DNA of 64,000 nucleotides. Origin: Paraphysomonas bandaiensis. Taxonomy: Eukaryota; Chrysophyceae. Both the position numbers and the translations under genes were made by a program. Below are positions 49,588-62,189 of this stretch, piece by piece. The DNA lies in NCBI GenBank assembly GCA_965644295.1, contig CBFFRP010000295.1:124001-188000 (forward strand), read 5' to 3'. A model generated the notes under the pieces. That model searched no databases and was not told the origin of the DNA. It worked only from the letters and a program-made list of their open reading frames with translations. Each line of letters opens with the position of its first letter. Position 1 is the stretch's first letter.

Positions 49588-49842
49588 TGATTCGAAGAGA
49601 GAAGTTGTAGTTTCGATGCAAAGGAAGTTATAAATATACTTTAACAATGTGTTGCTGTATGTTTCTTAGTTATGGGAGATCATGTATCTTGTTCTGACTA
49701 TCTGTTTGATGATGTTGGAACAATGGAAGGATGGCGTAGCCCGTCCACCAGAAATTCTTTCGTCTCCGTACAGCGGAAATCAGTGGCCCGGTGTAAATGG
49801 AATACTGTAATCCGTTCTGCACCTCTCTGTACAAGTACATAT

Positions 49843-49857
49843 ATGTATGTATGTATG

Positions 49858-49891
<34 letters not shown>

Positions 49892-50017
49892 TGTATGTAT
49901 GTATGTATGTATGTATGTATGTATGTATGTATGTATGTATGTATGTATGTATGTATGTATGTATGTATGTATGTATGTATGTATGTATGTATGTATGTAT
50001 GTATGTATGTATGTATG
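49843..50017 (+). repeat. (TATG)n array upstream of the superoxide dismutase gene
   Basis: About 175 bp of nearly pure TATG on the plus strand (CATA on the dismutase strand). Confidence 0.97.
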
Positions 50018-50021
50018 GACT

Positions 50022-50149
50022 GCATATGTGAAGCTCCATGGGTTTTTTCCTCATCTAAAAACCCCTAGTGTGAAGCCAAAAGCTTCACATATGCCTCGAA
50101 TACGGACAAATATATAGTAGATAATCATATTCAATGCATATGTGAAGCT
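50022..50149. repeat. Three copies of a 14-bp module bordering the array
   Basis: GCATATGTGAAGCT occurs at 50022-50035 and 50136-50149, and its complement AGCTTCACATATGC at 50081-50094. The first two make a 14-bp stem. The same module occurs at 52288-52301 next to another TATG array. Confidence 0.85.
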
Positions 50150-50297
50150 TTAGGCTTCACACAAAAACTGGCACTTCTATATAATAAAAATACTATTTTA
50201 CAGGGAAATAGCCACTTTATTAGTTGTAAAACACTGTTAGAATACTCTACTATTCTCCTTGAACATGACAGCCGTTAGTGGCATATCAATATTCGAC

Positions 50298-51080
50298 CAT
50301 ACTTACTGCAAACATGAGTGAGACAGACTCAGACAGGAAGTAAGAGTTACCTCATAGGGGAAGAGGAAGTGGCCGTATACGCCGACAGCCGGTTGTGTCT
50401 GTTGACTCCAATGCTGATAATGTATCTGACTATATGAAGAAACGAACAATAGCAGGAGTGAAATCAGCATACAAGCAAAGGTTGGCCATATTACTGTGTG
50501 GTGTAAAACAGAGTACCCTGAAGCTCTGATGATGATGAAAATTTGAAGATTCCATTCCCGAAAGACATCTGTCTGATTACTTTGGCCATATGTAGAACTC
50601 AGCAAAGGCAATAGATGACTACAAGAAAGACATCAATGAACTGAAGAAGAAAAAACTCAAAAAGAAGAAGGGGTTTAAAGTCCGTTAACAATGAATGACT
50701 GTACGATTTTAGCGACGAAGATGATGTTAATGGTACCATTGCAGGCAGTTGGTCCGATATCTTGTTCATGTGGGAATATTTTGTACTGATGTGGAATTTG
50801 ATGAGTAGATCTGATTCAGTAGCTTCCTTGATGATTTAACTTTTTGACTGGAAAGGTGACTCAATGCTTGTTCAAGACCAAGGACACAAAGCGGACAGGA
50901 AAGTCAGTGACAAAAAAGGGCATCATGCAAGACAATGAATGTAATGTGCAATGGTGGAAAACATTTAACTGACAAGATGGTCAGATTATTCACTTCGTTC
51001 CAAAGGATTGGAGATTTACAGCCAGAATACCATTGATCTGTCTGTATGATTTATGGTTCTATGGAGATAGGGTGAGCTGA
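50298..51080 (+). pseudogene. Decayed tyrosine-recombinase-like (Crypton-type) sequence
   Basis: Several short coding-like blocks in different frames read in order: an Arg-rich head (RGRGSGRIRRQPVVSV), SDYMKKRTIAGVKSAYKQRL, a DDDENLKIPFPKDIC block, a Lys-rich block (DDYKKDINELKKKKLKKKKG), then MWNLMSRSDSVASLM, FDWKGDSMLVQDQGHKADR. The last blocks resemble the segment around the first catalytic Arg in tyrosine recombinases of Crypton elements in oomycetes and other protists. Stops and frameshifts (the first at about 50330) separate the blocks, so it is inactive. The family call rests on remembered motif likeness. Confidence 0.4.
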
Positions 51081-52307
51081 ATAAGACCATATCGTCTCAT
51101 AAGTCGTCGGTTTGACGTTTGACATACAGATGAGTGATGTTATTGCTTTTACTCGAGCTAGTACAGTGCGTGATGTCATTTGTTAATACTATCGTGAGTG
51201 ATAATGGGCTGCTGCCAGATGGATACAGCAACTTCAATAATGTTCCTGCACGTGCTAATAATGATGAATATATTCTAGTGTGCTGGATATAATTTTGAAT
51301 TTCGTACGTAGCTTGTACAATGAAATCTGCATGTTGAATCGTGTACGGCATTGATAAATGATAGTTCTTTAATTTTAAGTAGTGCATATCAAAAGCTACA
51401 ATTTCTTAGCTACAACAGCACCGTCATCTTGATAACTAGTAAACAACTCTACACGGTATGATCTTATACATACACACATCTTATATACGACAACACCTTC
51501 ATACATACATACATACATACATACATACATACATACATACATACACATCTTATCTACGACATCACCTTAATCTTGATGAATGATATATGTAAACTTCAGT
51601 CATATTTACAGGACACAACAGATCATTACGAGTGATACAGCATTAGGAGTCATATGGTCGACAGGCTCTTCACTGGTTGGGTCGTAAGAGGCGTCCCTGT
51701 ACCACATACATACACTCTCACCACCCCCACAACTCATCCACACTCTCATATTACTCATATGTTATCCTTATAGAGGAAGTCCTCATATGGATGATCACCA
51801 CCAGCTCCACTAACAACATCGTCACAGTCATCTAACGGATACACATGCTTCCACAGCACCATTAATGCAGATACACCATATAAAATAACATACTCAGGAG
51901 CGCATTAGTGGTGAAGGCTTCTGGTTCAGTTATATGACTATTCAGGGTGCTCCATGCGGTCTATGCATGTATGTGTGTGTGGGTGTTCTGTATGTATGTG
52001 TGTGTATCTGCTGCGGTATTATTCATGTGATCATACGAGTCTCTCTCCTCATGAGGAGCACACACCACTATACACCACTATGACCACACACTGTTGATAG
52101 TCCTCACTCGTGTCTGTGAGTAGAGGCAGCAGCAGAGCCTCTGAATCATGTACTCATATATGCATATATCCACATCACATTCACTTCGAAGTGAGCCAGA
52201 GATATACACTCTTATACGCACACGTATACCAATGTATTCCATATACACAGTATACAGAGAATACGTAGCTTCACAGTTGTAGCAAAAAGCTTCACATATG
52301 CACTCAT

Positions 52308-52309
<2 letters not shown>
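51081..52309. other. Intergenic with a small (CATA)n tract
   Basis: No gene recognised. A (CATA) run at 51500-51544 lies between two copies of a 25-bp unit, CACATCTTAT-TACGAC-ACACCTT (51475-51499 and 51545-51570). GAAGCTTCACAG-type sequence near 52264 adjoins the next TATG array. Confidence 0.6.
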
Positions 52310-52339
<30 letters not shown>

Positions 52340-52537
52340 TGTATGTATGTATGTATGTATGTATGTATGTATGTATGTATGTATGTATGTATGTATGTAT
52401 GTATGTATGTATGTATGTATGTATGTATGTATGTATGTATGTATGTATGTATGTATGTATGTATGTATGTATGTATGTATGTATGTATGTAGGTATGTAT
52501 GTATGTATGTATGTATGTATGTATGTATGTATGTATG
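52310..52537 (+). repeat. (TATG)n array upstream of the histidine phosphatase gene
   Basis: About 230 bp of TATG with one TAGG variant, ending 62 bp before the proposed start codon. The module AGCTTCACATATGC (52288-52301) borders it on the left. Confidence 0.97.
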
Positions 52538-52599
52538 TTGTTTCTAAATATATTACTTTAAAACTTTTCACAATACATGCTGGCTACCTCACTCCACTC

Positions 52600-54121
52600 A
52601 TGCCAGGATATCATCTTCTTCCCCGCCGGAATATCATATCTCGGCCATTAATAAGAAATTTTTGTTTGTGTTTACCCAAAAGATTAATTTTAGTGAGGCA
52701 TGCAGAGAGTGTGGGAAATGTTGATGAGCGCGCCTATGAGACTACTCCAGACTGGGTCATGCCGTTAACTGAAAATGGAAAAGAACAAGCGAGGAGACTG
52801 GGAGTGGAGTTGAAGCAATTATTGAAAGATGGTGAGATATGTAGATAGTGTGTGTATATAGATACATATGTACAGAGATAAAGAAATGTTAGATTTTATA
52901 GAGGTATAATGTGATGAGTTGTGGTGTTGTTGGTGTTTCGTGACGACTAACTTCATCTTATACTAACGCCGCTTCTTGTAGACAAGATATTTATTTATTG
53001 CAGCCCATACAAGCGCTCTAAACAAACTCTGAAACGTGTAATGAAATCGTTCGAGGATGCTGAAATTGTGGATGCAAGAGAAGATCCGAGATTAGTAGGT
53101 GGGTGTAGTGATTCATATTGGTAGTCGCCTAGTTCTGAAATTAGTGCATATAGAGCAACAGTTTGGCAATATTCAAAGACTGGAGTTGATGAGCCTTTTC
53201 AAATCGGACCGAAGCAAATTTGGAAGGTCTCAGTTATATCACCATTGTTATATATGTTCTTATGTTGTGCGTCGATTTATGTATACAGGTTTCACTATTG
53301 TTTTCCTAATGGTACGCAAAAATATTTTCTATTGGCGTGTACTACTGGTGTAAAGTAATATTATTTTCTCCAGGGGAATCTGGATTAGATGTTTATATAC
53401 GTGTCACAGGATTCATATCCACACTTTTCAGGTATGGCTATTATCAAGATTATGAATAGACTGGCTAATATTACTTCTCTTGTGTCACTCGTGTTATATA
53501 TATCGATATAATGTAAGTACTGCCACCTAATGTTATATATAGAGATTGGTCCAAGATTGACCCGGAGGTGTTGAATGACATGACAGTCCTGGTAAGTAAA
53601 TCAGCGCTGGCTATTACTATATATACAAAGAATATCTGTATGCTCATTCTGTGTCTATTTTGTGTTGTGTCTGTGTTTTAACACCCTGTGTGTTAAATTA
53701 ATATCTTTTCTGTGCAGATTATTACCCACGGACTGACTCTACGTCTGGTAAGTGTAGATGTATCGTAGAAGTGGTTCAACCTTGATATTTATTCATAGTT
53801 TTTGATGAGGTGGCTTCATTATAGTGTTGAGGAGGTGAGGCTGCCCACAGTGCATGAATATAGCATATTAAATGTGAACTGCTTTAGTTTGAGGCATCAA
53901 CGAACCCTGGTAACTGTGACTTTGTTTGCCTTGATCGATATGAGACCCAAGACAAGTTCAATCCAGTCAGGTTTAGGTTGTGTGACCATGGGCACGAGCT
54001 GTGCAACCTTCCTCGTAAGGCTGCATACATGAAAAAAGACGGCCGTAAGAACCTGCAGAGGCTTTTACAAGACTCAAAGTGTAGAGATGATGGCTATGAT
54101 TCTGGATCAAGCTCAGATTAG
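52600..54121 (+). CDS. Histidine phosphatase (phosphoglycerate mutase-like), nine exons
   Basis: Exons are 52600-52831, 52982-53098, 53154-53226, 53289-53311, 53374-53431, 53543-53591, 53718-53747, 53799-53834 and 53888-54121: 283 residues in one frame. The catalytic RHG-type motif is LILVRHAESVGN (His34), and the second catalytic His is in IITHGLTLRL (His188). Between them are YCSPYKRSKQT and the acidic proton-donor region EQQFGNIQ; further on SGLDVYIRVTGFISTLFR matches the plant/protist mutase-like phosphatases. The fourth exon is only 23 nt. The C-terminal ~70 residues are a charged tail ending DDGYDSGSSSD. The start is the first ATG after the array in frame; the frame stays open through the array, so an upstream start cannot be excluded. 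The substrate is unknown. Confidence 0.9.
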
Positions 54122-54689
54122 ACGTATCACTGCTTCGAGGTACTGGTAGGTAGAGATACACATGCATTGACAAAAGTTCTACAGTGGGAAACCAAATCAA
54201 AGTGAAATAAAGATAAACAATGTGACCACAATGCCTACCGCGTATTACTATACATTGCGTATTTTTATGATGAGTACTTAATTGTGTTTTATTTTTTCTT
54301 CGGCAAGTTTTATGCTGAGGAGACGTATATATTCGTATAGTGTTGTTTTGTGACATTACACCTATTCGAATTATGTAAGTATAAATATATTATCATTATA
54401 TCTGTTGTGAAACAGCCCTGGATTAGTTGGTGAAAGTGTCAATGATGGTGAGATGTAAACAGCCAATCAGTACTAAATACCTCTACTCCATAGTTATCAT
54501 AATATATTTTGAAATACAGCGCTCTCTTACCCAGTGATGCAGTAATATGTAGAATAATTACAATCATTGGTAGACCTCAGAAAAAGTACCTGTAGGTACC
54601 TAATATCTAATATGGCCCACCGATGATATCCGATATTGACTTTTCAACCCTAAGAAGTAAGTAAAGGGACTCAGAAAATACACAGTACT
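54122..54689. other. Intergenic, no feature seen
   Basis: 3' flank of the phosphatase gene, AT-rich, no gene recognised. Confidence 0.5.
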
Positions 54690-55230
54690 AATGCCTAATG
54701 CTAATACCCTTCATAAGAAGCCTTGCAAGAAGATCCTGATGTGCCAATGGAGAGCGAAAAGAATAATGATGTGTAGTTACGCTTTGTCGTCTGTTATTTA
54801 ACTAAATTAGCAATTAAGGGGGCACAACACAACCTATTATGAGCGGTAAATAAAATTATGATGATCATTTTTCCCCACTTGTCTCAGAAAAAATGTTTAT
54901 TGCCTGAGTTGGGTTCAACAGAATGCTCGTATTAGCACCGGGTAAATATAGACATTAAATTTAAATATTCGGTTCAAGATTCTATCTTAATCACGATATT
55001 GACAGTCATTCTTTGAAAGTGATTTGATTATAATATACTCAGTTTTAGGGAAACCACAAAGATGAAAGCGCTTTCAAAAGATTATCACACACTCCAAGTT
55101 GTATTCTATCCTTCTTTGATGTAGATGATAATAATGATGTCAGTGCAAGTGATTTGTTATCGTGATCAGGACTTCTTTTTTTGCTGAAGGTGATTTGAGT
55201 AGTGGCACCCAGACCTTCCAGCGATTATCA
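54690..55230 (+). mobile_element. Rearranged hAT-like fragment
   Basis: Three blocks match the element at 62.2-63.3 kb but in a different order: the tail with TTGCAAGAAGATCCTGATGT (compare 62696), a block with GTCTCAGAAAAAATGTTT (compare 62200), and a block with CACTCCAAGTT and ATGATGTCAGTGCAAGT (compare 63167-63230). It is more diverged and has no open frame. Confidence 0.6.
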
Positions 55231-55899
55231 GGAAATAAGTTATAGCAATATTAGCTCTACTGAATAATATTTCAACCTTATTAGTTGTAGTATGCAAGTG
55301 CTTCATGCTGCGTATTGAGTTTGCTTGTTATCATCAATCAAACGCTGAACTGTATATTGACATTCTGTACTATTCCTTCACACTGTTATTATTATCATCT
55401 TCTTCCTCACATTATAAGCAAAAATATTTAAATTTGATATTTTTCTGTTACCACTCTCTTCTTGTATCTTCACGACTGCCTTTTCGAAAGTAGTGTTTTA
55501 TGAATAATAGCAGCATTGTCGCCCAGATGCTTCAATATATTATTTCATTAATGTTATTATCTGGAAATAAATAATAATAGTACCTCTCTGGCGTTATTTT
55601 TCGTGTCGTCGTTTTTTTGTAAAAATAAAGTAAAAAGAAGGTCGCCCCTCTTATCACCCACTCGAACCAGCAGTGATACGCAGTTCACGTACTTGGTGAT
55701 ACTTTACGCTCCATGTGAGCCGTACTTGTAGATAGTATAGCCAAGTAAATGTTGACGAAAATACACAAGTATCCAGGAATGGGCCCACCTCACGGGCATC
55801 CGGCGAGTTTGGGCTGCTTGCTGCAGCCGAGCATCCGTAGTATGAGTTCACCAGATGTCAGATATATCGAATTCTGCATGGTCACTGTGTTGGCTTATG
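55231..55899. other. Intergenic, no feature seen
   Basis: No recognisable gene on either strand. Confidence 0.45.
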
Positions 55900-56090
55900 A
55901 CTGATTGATAGCGAGGATGGTTGCACCTTGGCGCTTGCGGCAACGCCAAATAGTTCTCGTAGCGCTAAACTTAATGGGCAGCTGTAGGTTGCACCATCAT
56001 ATGGTGCTCGCAGCGATGCACAAGCAGTCCCGAGACGGTTGCCGGCCACTAGTAGTACATAGCAAGCCCAGCTTAGTCAGTCTATAGATA
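55900..56090 (-). repeat. Repeat B-related fragment, reversed
   Basis: The reverse complement contains ACTGCTTGTGCATCGCTGCG and GGTGCAACC twice, matching the central block of repeat B. The local base composition is more GC-rich than its flanks. Confidence 0.5.
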
Positions 56091-57648
56091 TAATACTAGT
56101 TTCTGTACCCAACCGTTCTCATGTAAAAATCAGACTTTCTTACAATATGGGCAGCTGTACGAGAAGTTGTGTAGATTTCAATACAGAGGGATTCGAAATC
56201 AACACCTGTTTGTCCTGTGAATGCTATGAAAAGTTTCTACGCTATTTAATTCTAAGTAACACTCATGAGCAATAAAATAATATAATATAATATACTTTGG
56301 TATTATTGCTTATATTCTAATTTATTTGCGAAGCTCCAGATTGATTCTGATTGACATCCATGAGCAATTCTATCTTGAAAAATTAATACAGGGGTGCTGC
56401 TCTATTCTAATTTATTTGTGAAGAGTTATAATATAATAAGATATGCCCCAATTATAAAAATACGTGATTCTTACCATAATAAATAATATTATATATTGTA
56501 ATATTATTGTATGGAAAAGTCAATTCCACTCAATTTTTAAAATAGCATATCTACACGGAATACCCAAATCAAAACGCAAATAAAATACAATAATGATATT
56601 ACCACGTTTACTATATATATTCATCAGCCATAATAATATTATTTCTAACTTTTTTGATACAATGTCATATATATATAATATTATGTATGTACAACTAAAT
56701 TATAATTCAAGTATTACGTCACGTTCGCTTCTTTACATTTCTTCACCATCCAAACATGTTTAAATTTGACACAGCTGATCAAAGTCTGACATACATCTTA
56801 TGAGTATAATTAACAATTGAAGGTACACATGCACTCAATGCTAACAATGTCATAATATTATTATCATCTCTACTACGACTCATTTCTCATACGATCTTTG
56901 GTCGTCACAAACTTGAATGGTCACTATATCCCGTTTTACTACTATATACTATACTTACCGTCATGATATTAATTTTTATAATACGGGTAACCACAACTGT
57001 ATACTTCTCATAACCGTTATAATTTAAATACGTTATAACTACAGCTTTTAATTGCTCTCAAATAGCAAAACTCAACAATCGCCTCTCTTTTTGTGGTGCT
57101 CATCTCTCTCATTGTCCTCTAATGGATCTTGATTGCTCTTTCCTCCTTTGTCAATACTAATACAGGTTACGAGAACTGGCATTGATATATATCATATATC
57201 ACAATATTTACTGTGGAGCGATCAAGCCTAAAGCATCATATTATCAGGGGTTTAATATGATGTTTAATGACTAAGGATATGCATCCCATGGCTCAAAATA
57301 ATTTTCACTTTCAGAAGTGCTACACTCACATCTACTACGCCAGCTACATTAATTTAAGATGAAAAAGGATCAATAATTGCTTCATAACTTATCAATATGC
57401 ATTGTTAAGATTAACAACTCATGCAAAACCCAAAACTCTGCACAAATATGTATATATGAATTTTTTCTTAACATCAATACTCACCACTGTCTTTGTAAAC
57501 CGACAGCTATGACTACTTTCCATACTATCGCAGCATTCACATTGGTTCATACACAACATCTGCGTAACAATAGACGTTTCTCCCTACAGCATATAGGTGT
57601 GTCCATATACATATCACTATTTTTATTTCAAGTATAACGGTGTCGGGC
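56091..57648. other. AT-rich intergenic, no gene recognised
   Basis: About 1.5 kb, very AT-rich with ATAATATTAT-type simple stretches at 56270-56700. No motif seen on either strand. Confidence 0.5.
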
Positions 57649-59026
<1,378 letters not shown>

Positions 59027-59870
59027 GCTGCAGACACGCGATACTCTGAGGTAATTTAGGCCTGCACTTGTTCTCGCAGCTGGGTACAATATATATGACG
59101 TATGTTCTAACGAACTGATGAATGATGTAACTATAATTTATATGGTACACATACATATATAAGTGACAAGGAAGCAGAGCTGGGAACAGATCAGATCGAA
59201 CCCTCTCGATAGTAACCACTAAAACTACAGCCGTTACCGATAGCACACACATATCCTCACATGCCTGCATATTGGTGCATACGTACGTATCTATCTGCAT
59301 ACTCCACACTCCAACAGAAATACATACATCTGTGTTCGTTATACAGTCCCAGATGAAACGACCCCACTGACTGTTCAAGATATATCACCCCTGACAGAGT
59401 GTACACAGCAACAGGTTTACGGTGTCGATTAGAAATTTCTGCCATTCTGATTCTTTCTTCTGGACGAAAATGTCAAAAAACAGAACAGGAAATGGTTTAA
59501 CTACCGGTTCTGTACATCCTCCTCCCAAATATGACATGAATTTACTTGATACTCTTTCCGTAGTGATGTGGGTATACTATACAACTACACGCAGGCCCTA
59601 AAATATGCTGGTCAGCATGCAAGTGATGTGAATACACACAATAAGATCACTTTAAGAATCATAGCAGCTCTTGCTCTATGGGTAATATATAGAGAGTGTG
59701 CATTAGATTTTGGCACTGCAACAAAATTTTGAAGAAGAGTTTCTATTACTCCTTATTGTTTCTACCTTTCAAGCCGCATCAAATAGACTAGAAGTAATAC
59801 ATATACGAATATTGTAATTAGCACTCGTTTGTCAGATAGGATGAGTAAATTGTGAACCGATTAATTTTTA
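59027..59870. other. Upstream region with unplaced coding-like fragments
   Basis: Two short frames start 24 bp apart and diverge: minus-strand 59445-59257 (MAEISNRHRKPVAVYTLSGV...) and plus-strand 59470-59601 (MSKNRTGNGLTTGSVHPPPK...). A second plus frame, open to 59732, holds ALKYAGQHASDVNTHNKITL, which could be a spliced continuation and faintly recalls a TAF9-like histone fold. I could not build a consistent model, so these are left as possible small genes. Confidence 0.25.
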
Positions 59871-61940
59871 ATGGGAAACGATCAGTCATCTACTTCGCGA
59901 CCATCGCGAGGGAATCCTTCGGGGTCGACCTCAAATCAATCTCGTGTTTCTGCAGCAGCTTCATCAGACTCCGGTACTCCGCCTCCTGGTGCATATAATA
60001 TTCCAGGACAACCCAGAAATCAAAGATTTTATGTCACTATTCCTAGGGGAGTGAGGCCAGGAATGCATTTTGCAGTTCTTGTAAATGGACAGCAAATGAT
60101 GGTTCGATGTCCCCCTGATCATGGTGAAAACGACAGACTGATTGTCACTGCTCCGCGTCAGCAGTCTCAACAATACGTTGTGACTGTCCCTTCAAATGTT
60201 CGTCCTGGCGAACAGTTTCGTGTGATGATAAACAACCAGGAGGTCATGGTCACTTGTCCCCCCGGCGTCCGACCGTCGCAACGAGTTACATTTCAGCTTC
60301 CTCAGCAGGAGAGAACTTCGCAGCCTGCACCTAACCACCAGATGTTTGAAGTAGCGGTCCCGGACGGTGTACGACCTGGTCAACCCTTCGCTCTTCTAGC
60401 TCACGGTCAGCGCGTAATGGTCACATGTCCACCCAACGTTCGTCCTGGTCAAAAGATACGGTTCCAGCTTCCGATGCAGTTGAGCCAACAACAGTTAGAG
60501 GCAATTCGCGTTGACTATGACAAGGATGGTTGGATGCGGTGCTTAGGACAGGATCTGAAGTTCCACTGGGTGTATAATACGTCTTCCACACATTCGACAT
60601 CAGAGAAACACCGTGTGCCCTTTGATGTGAATAGTACAGCTTATGTTCGAGAGCTAGTGATCCACCCTTCTTCAAAGGGTCCGGGGGAGCTCAATTTCAT
60701 AGAGGCAAGCAAGTATGCTATGGCAACTACTGTCCCTGGTACTGATGTAAATTATCAAGCTCTGAGCTCTGTCGCACAGCTTCCGTTCCAGCAAAAAAGC
60801 GAATGGCTTAAGAACCAATTCACTGCTATTCGTGTACCCTGGGAGGAAGGTCATATTAAGCTCAAAATCCGGCGGTCTTCCTTACTTCAGGACAGTATGG
60901 AGAGTGTAGAATCCATCCAGTCATCAAATATGCACAAGATACTCAGAGTTGAATTCATTGGTGAGCCTGGTCTTGATGCAGGTGGAGTCACTAGGGAGTG
61001 GTATAATCTCGTTGCTGACCAGCTCTTCAACCCTGACTGTGGACTTTTCTTATACTCCTCAGTAAACCAGATGTGCATGCAGGTAAACCCTAATTCTGGC
61101 ATCGCCAATGAATACCATCTTCGATACTTTCATTTTGCTGGTCGAGTACTGGGCAAGGCCCTCATGGATGGCCAGATAACGCCAGTACATCTGGTTCAGC
61201 CCCTGTATAAACACTTAATGGGGTTCCCTGTTACTCTAAGGGACCTAGAGCACATCGACGACGATGTGTACAGGAATCTCATGGAACTATTGGATCTAGA
61301 TGATGTCAGTATGCTTTACTTAGACTTTACTGTCACTGAGGACCAGCTGGGCATGACCCACACTGTTGCCTTAATTGAGGGGGGTGAGGATATACCGGTC
61401 ACAAATGATAACATAGTGCAATATCTGGAGGAGCAGCTTAAATATCGCCTGCTGGGACGAATCAGAGACCAGCTGCGTGAGTTCCTCAAAGGGTTTTATG
61501 ACGTGGTTCCCGAGCCGTTATTGGCTGTGTTTGATTTCCAGGAACTCGAGCTGTTGCTGCATGGTTTACCTAATATAAACATGGACGACTGGGTCACATA
61601 CACAGAGTACTCAGGGGAGTTCAACGGAAACCCGAACCACAAGGTGATTCAGTGGTTTTGGGAGATCGTGCGATCTTACTCCCAAGAAAACAAAGCCAAG
61701 CTGCTTCAATTTTCCACTGGGACATGTGGGGTTCCGGCACAGGGATTCGCATTTCTGCAAGGAAACGATGGAAACATACGAAAGTTCACGCTCCATGGTG
61801 ATAAAAATGTGAAAGTATTTCCCAGATCCCATACATGCTTCAATAGAATTGACATGCCATTATATTCGTCAAAATCTGAAATGCAGAAGTATTTGACCAT
61901 GGCAATAACTTATGAAAGCCAGGGTTTTGAAATAGAGTAG
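59871..61940 (+). CDS. HECT-type E3 ubiquitin ligase, intronless
   Basis: A single frame of 689 residues. After a Ser/Pro-rich head (MGNDQSSTSRPSRG; Gly2 is compatible with N-myristoylation) come three repeats of about 45 residues: VTIPRGVRPGMHFAVLVNGQ, VTVPSNVRPGEQFRVMINNQ and VAVPDGVRPGQPFALLAHGQ, each followed by VTCPP or VRCPP. The HECT domain fills roughly 320-689: LRVEFIGEPGLDAGGVTREW, YFHFAGRVLGKALMDGQ, the VTEDQLG segment, IQWFWEIV, and the catalytic Cys656 in SHTCFNRIDMP. HECT ligases take ubiquitin from an E2 onto this Cys and pass it to substrates; the repeats probably choose the substrate. It has no intron, unlike most other genes here. NEDD4-type ligases have C2/WW modules instead of these repeats. 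Confidence 0.95.
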   Translation: MGNDQSSTSRPSRGNPSGSTSNQSRVSAAASSDSGTPPPGAYNIPGQPRNQRFYVTIPRGVRPGMHFAVLVNGQQMMVRCPPDHGENDRLIVTAPRQQSQQYVVTVPSNVRPGEQFRVMINNQEVMVTCPPGVRPSQRVTFQLPQQERTSQPAPNHQMFEVAVPDGVRPGQPFALLAHGQRVMVTCPPNVRPGQKIRFQLPMQLSQQQLEAIRVDYDKDGWMRCLGQDLKFHWVYNTSSTHSTSEKHRVPFDVNSTAYVRELVIHPSSKGPGELNFIEASKYAMATTVPGTDVNYQALSSVAQLPFQQKSEWLKNQFTAIRVPWEEGHIKLKIRRSSLLQDSMESVESIQSSNMHKILRVEFIGEPGLDAGGVTREWYNLVADQLFNPDCGLFLYSSVNQMCMQVNPNSGIANEYHLRYFHFAGRVLGKALMDGQITPVHLVQPLYKHLMGFPVTLRDLEHIDDDVYRNLMELLDLDDVSMLYLDFTVTEDQLGMTHTVALIEGGEDIPVTNDNIVQYLEEQLKYRLLGRIRDQLREFLKGFYDVVPEPLLAVFDFQELELLLHGLPNINMDDWVTYTEYSGEFNGNPNHKVIQWFWEIVRSYSQENKAKLLQFSTGTCGVPAQGFAFLQGNDGNIRKFTLHGDKNVKVFPRSHTCFNRIDMPLYSSKSEMQKYLTMAITYESQGFEIE

Positions 61941-62189
61941 CATTTGGAATAGTTTTTATGCCTTTCCTTGTAGAGTTGCGAATCACTTTAGACTAGTTCT
62001 AATGCTTATCTCTGTTTAATTACTTGTGGCATTTGGATTCTGCCATTTGGCTGGTGAGTTCAGTTAGCTGATACCATCAATATATTTGTGCGTTTCTGGT
62101 AGTGTAGTCTATTCTTATAATAGTATATTGCGGGCGTAATAATAATTTTAATATGTTGTCTCTGTAATATATTTCAAGTAAAATTTTAA

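Noticed and set aside
51097-51387. 96-residue minus-strand ORF
   Set aside because: No motif, and it overlaps the decayed mobile-element sequence on the other strand.
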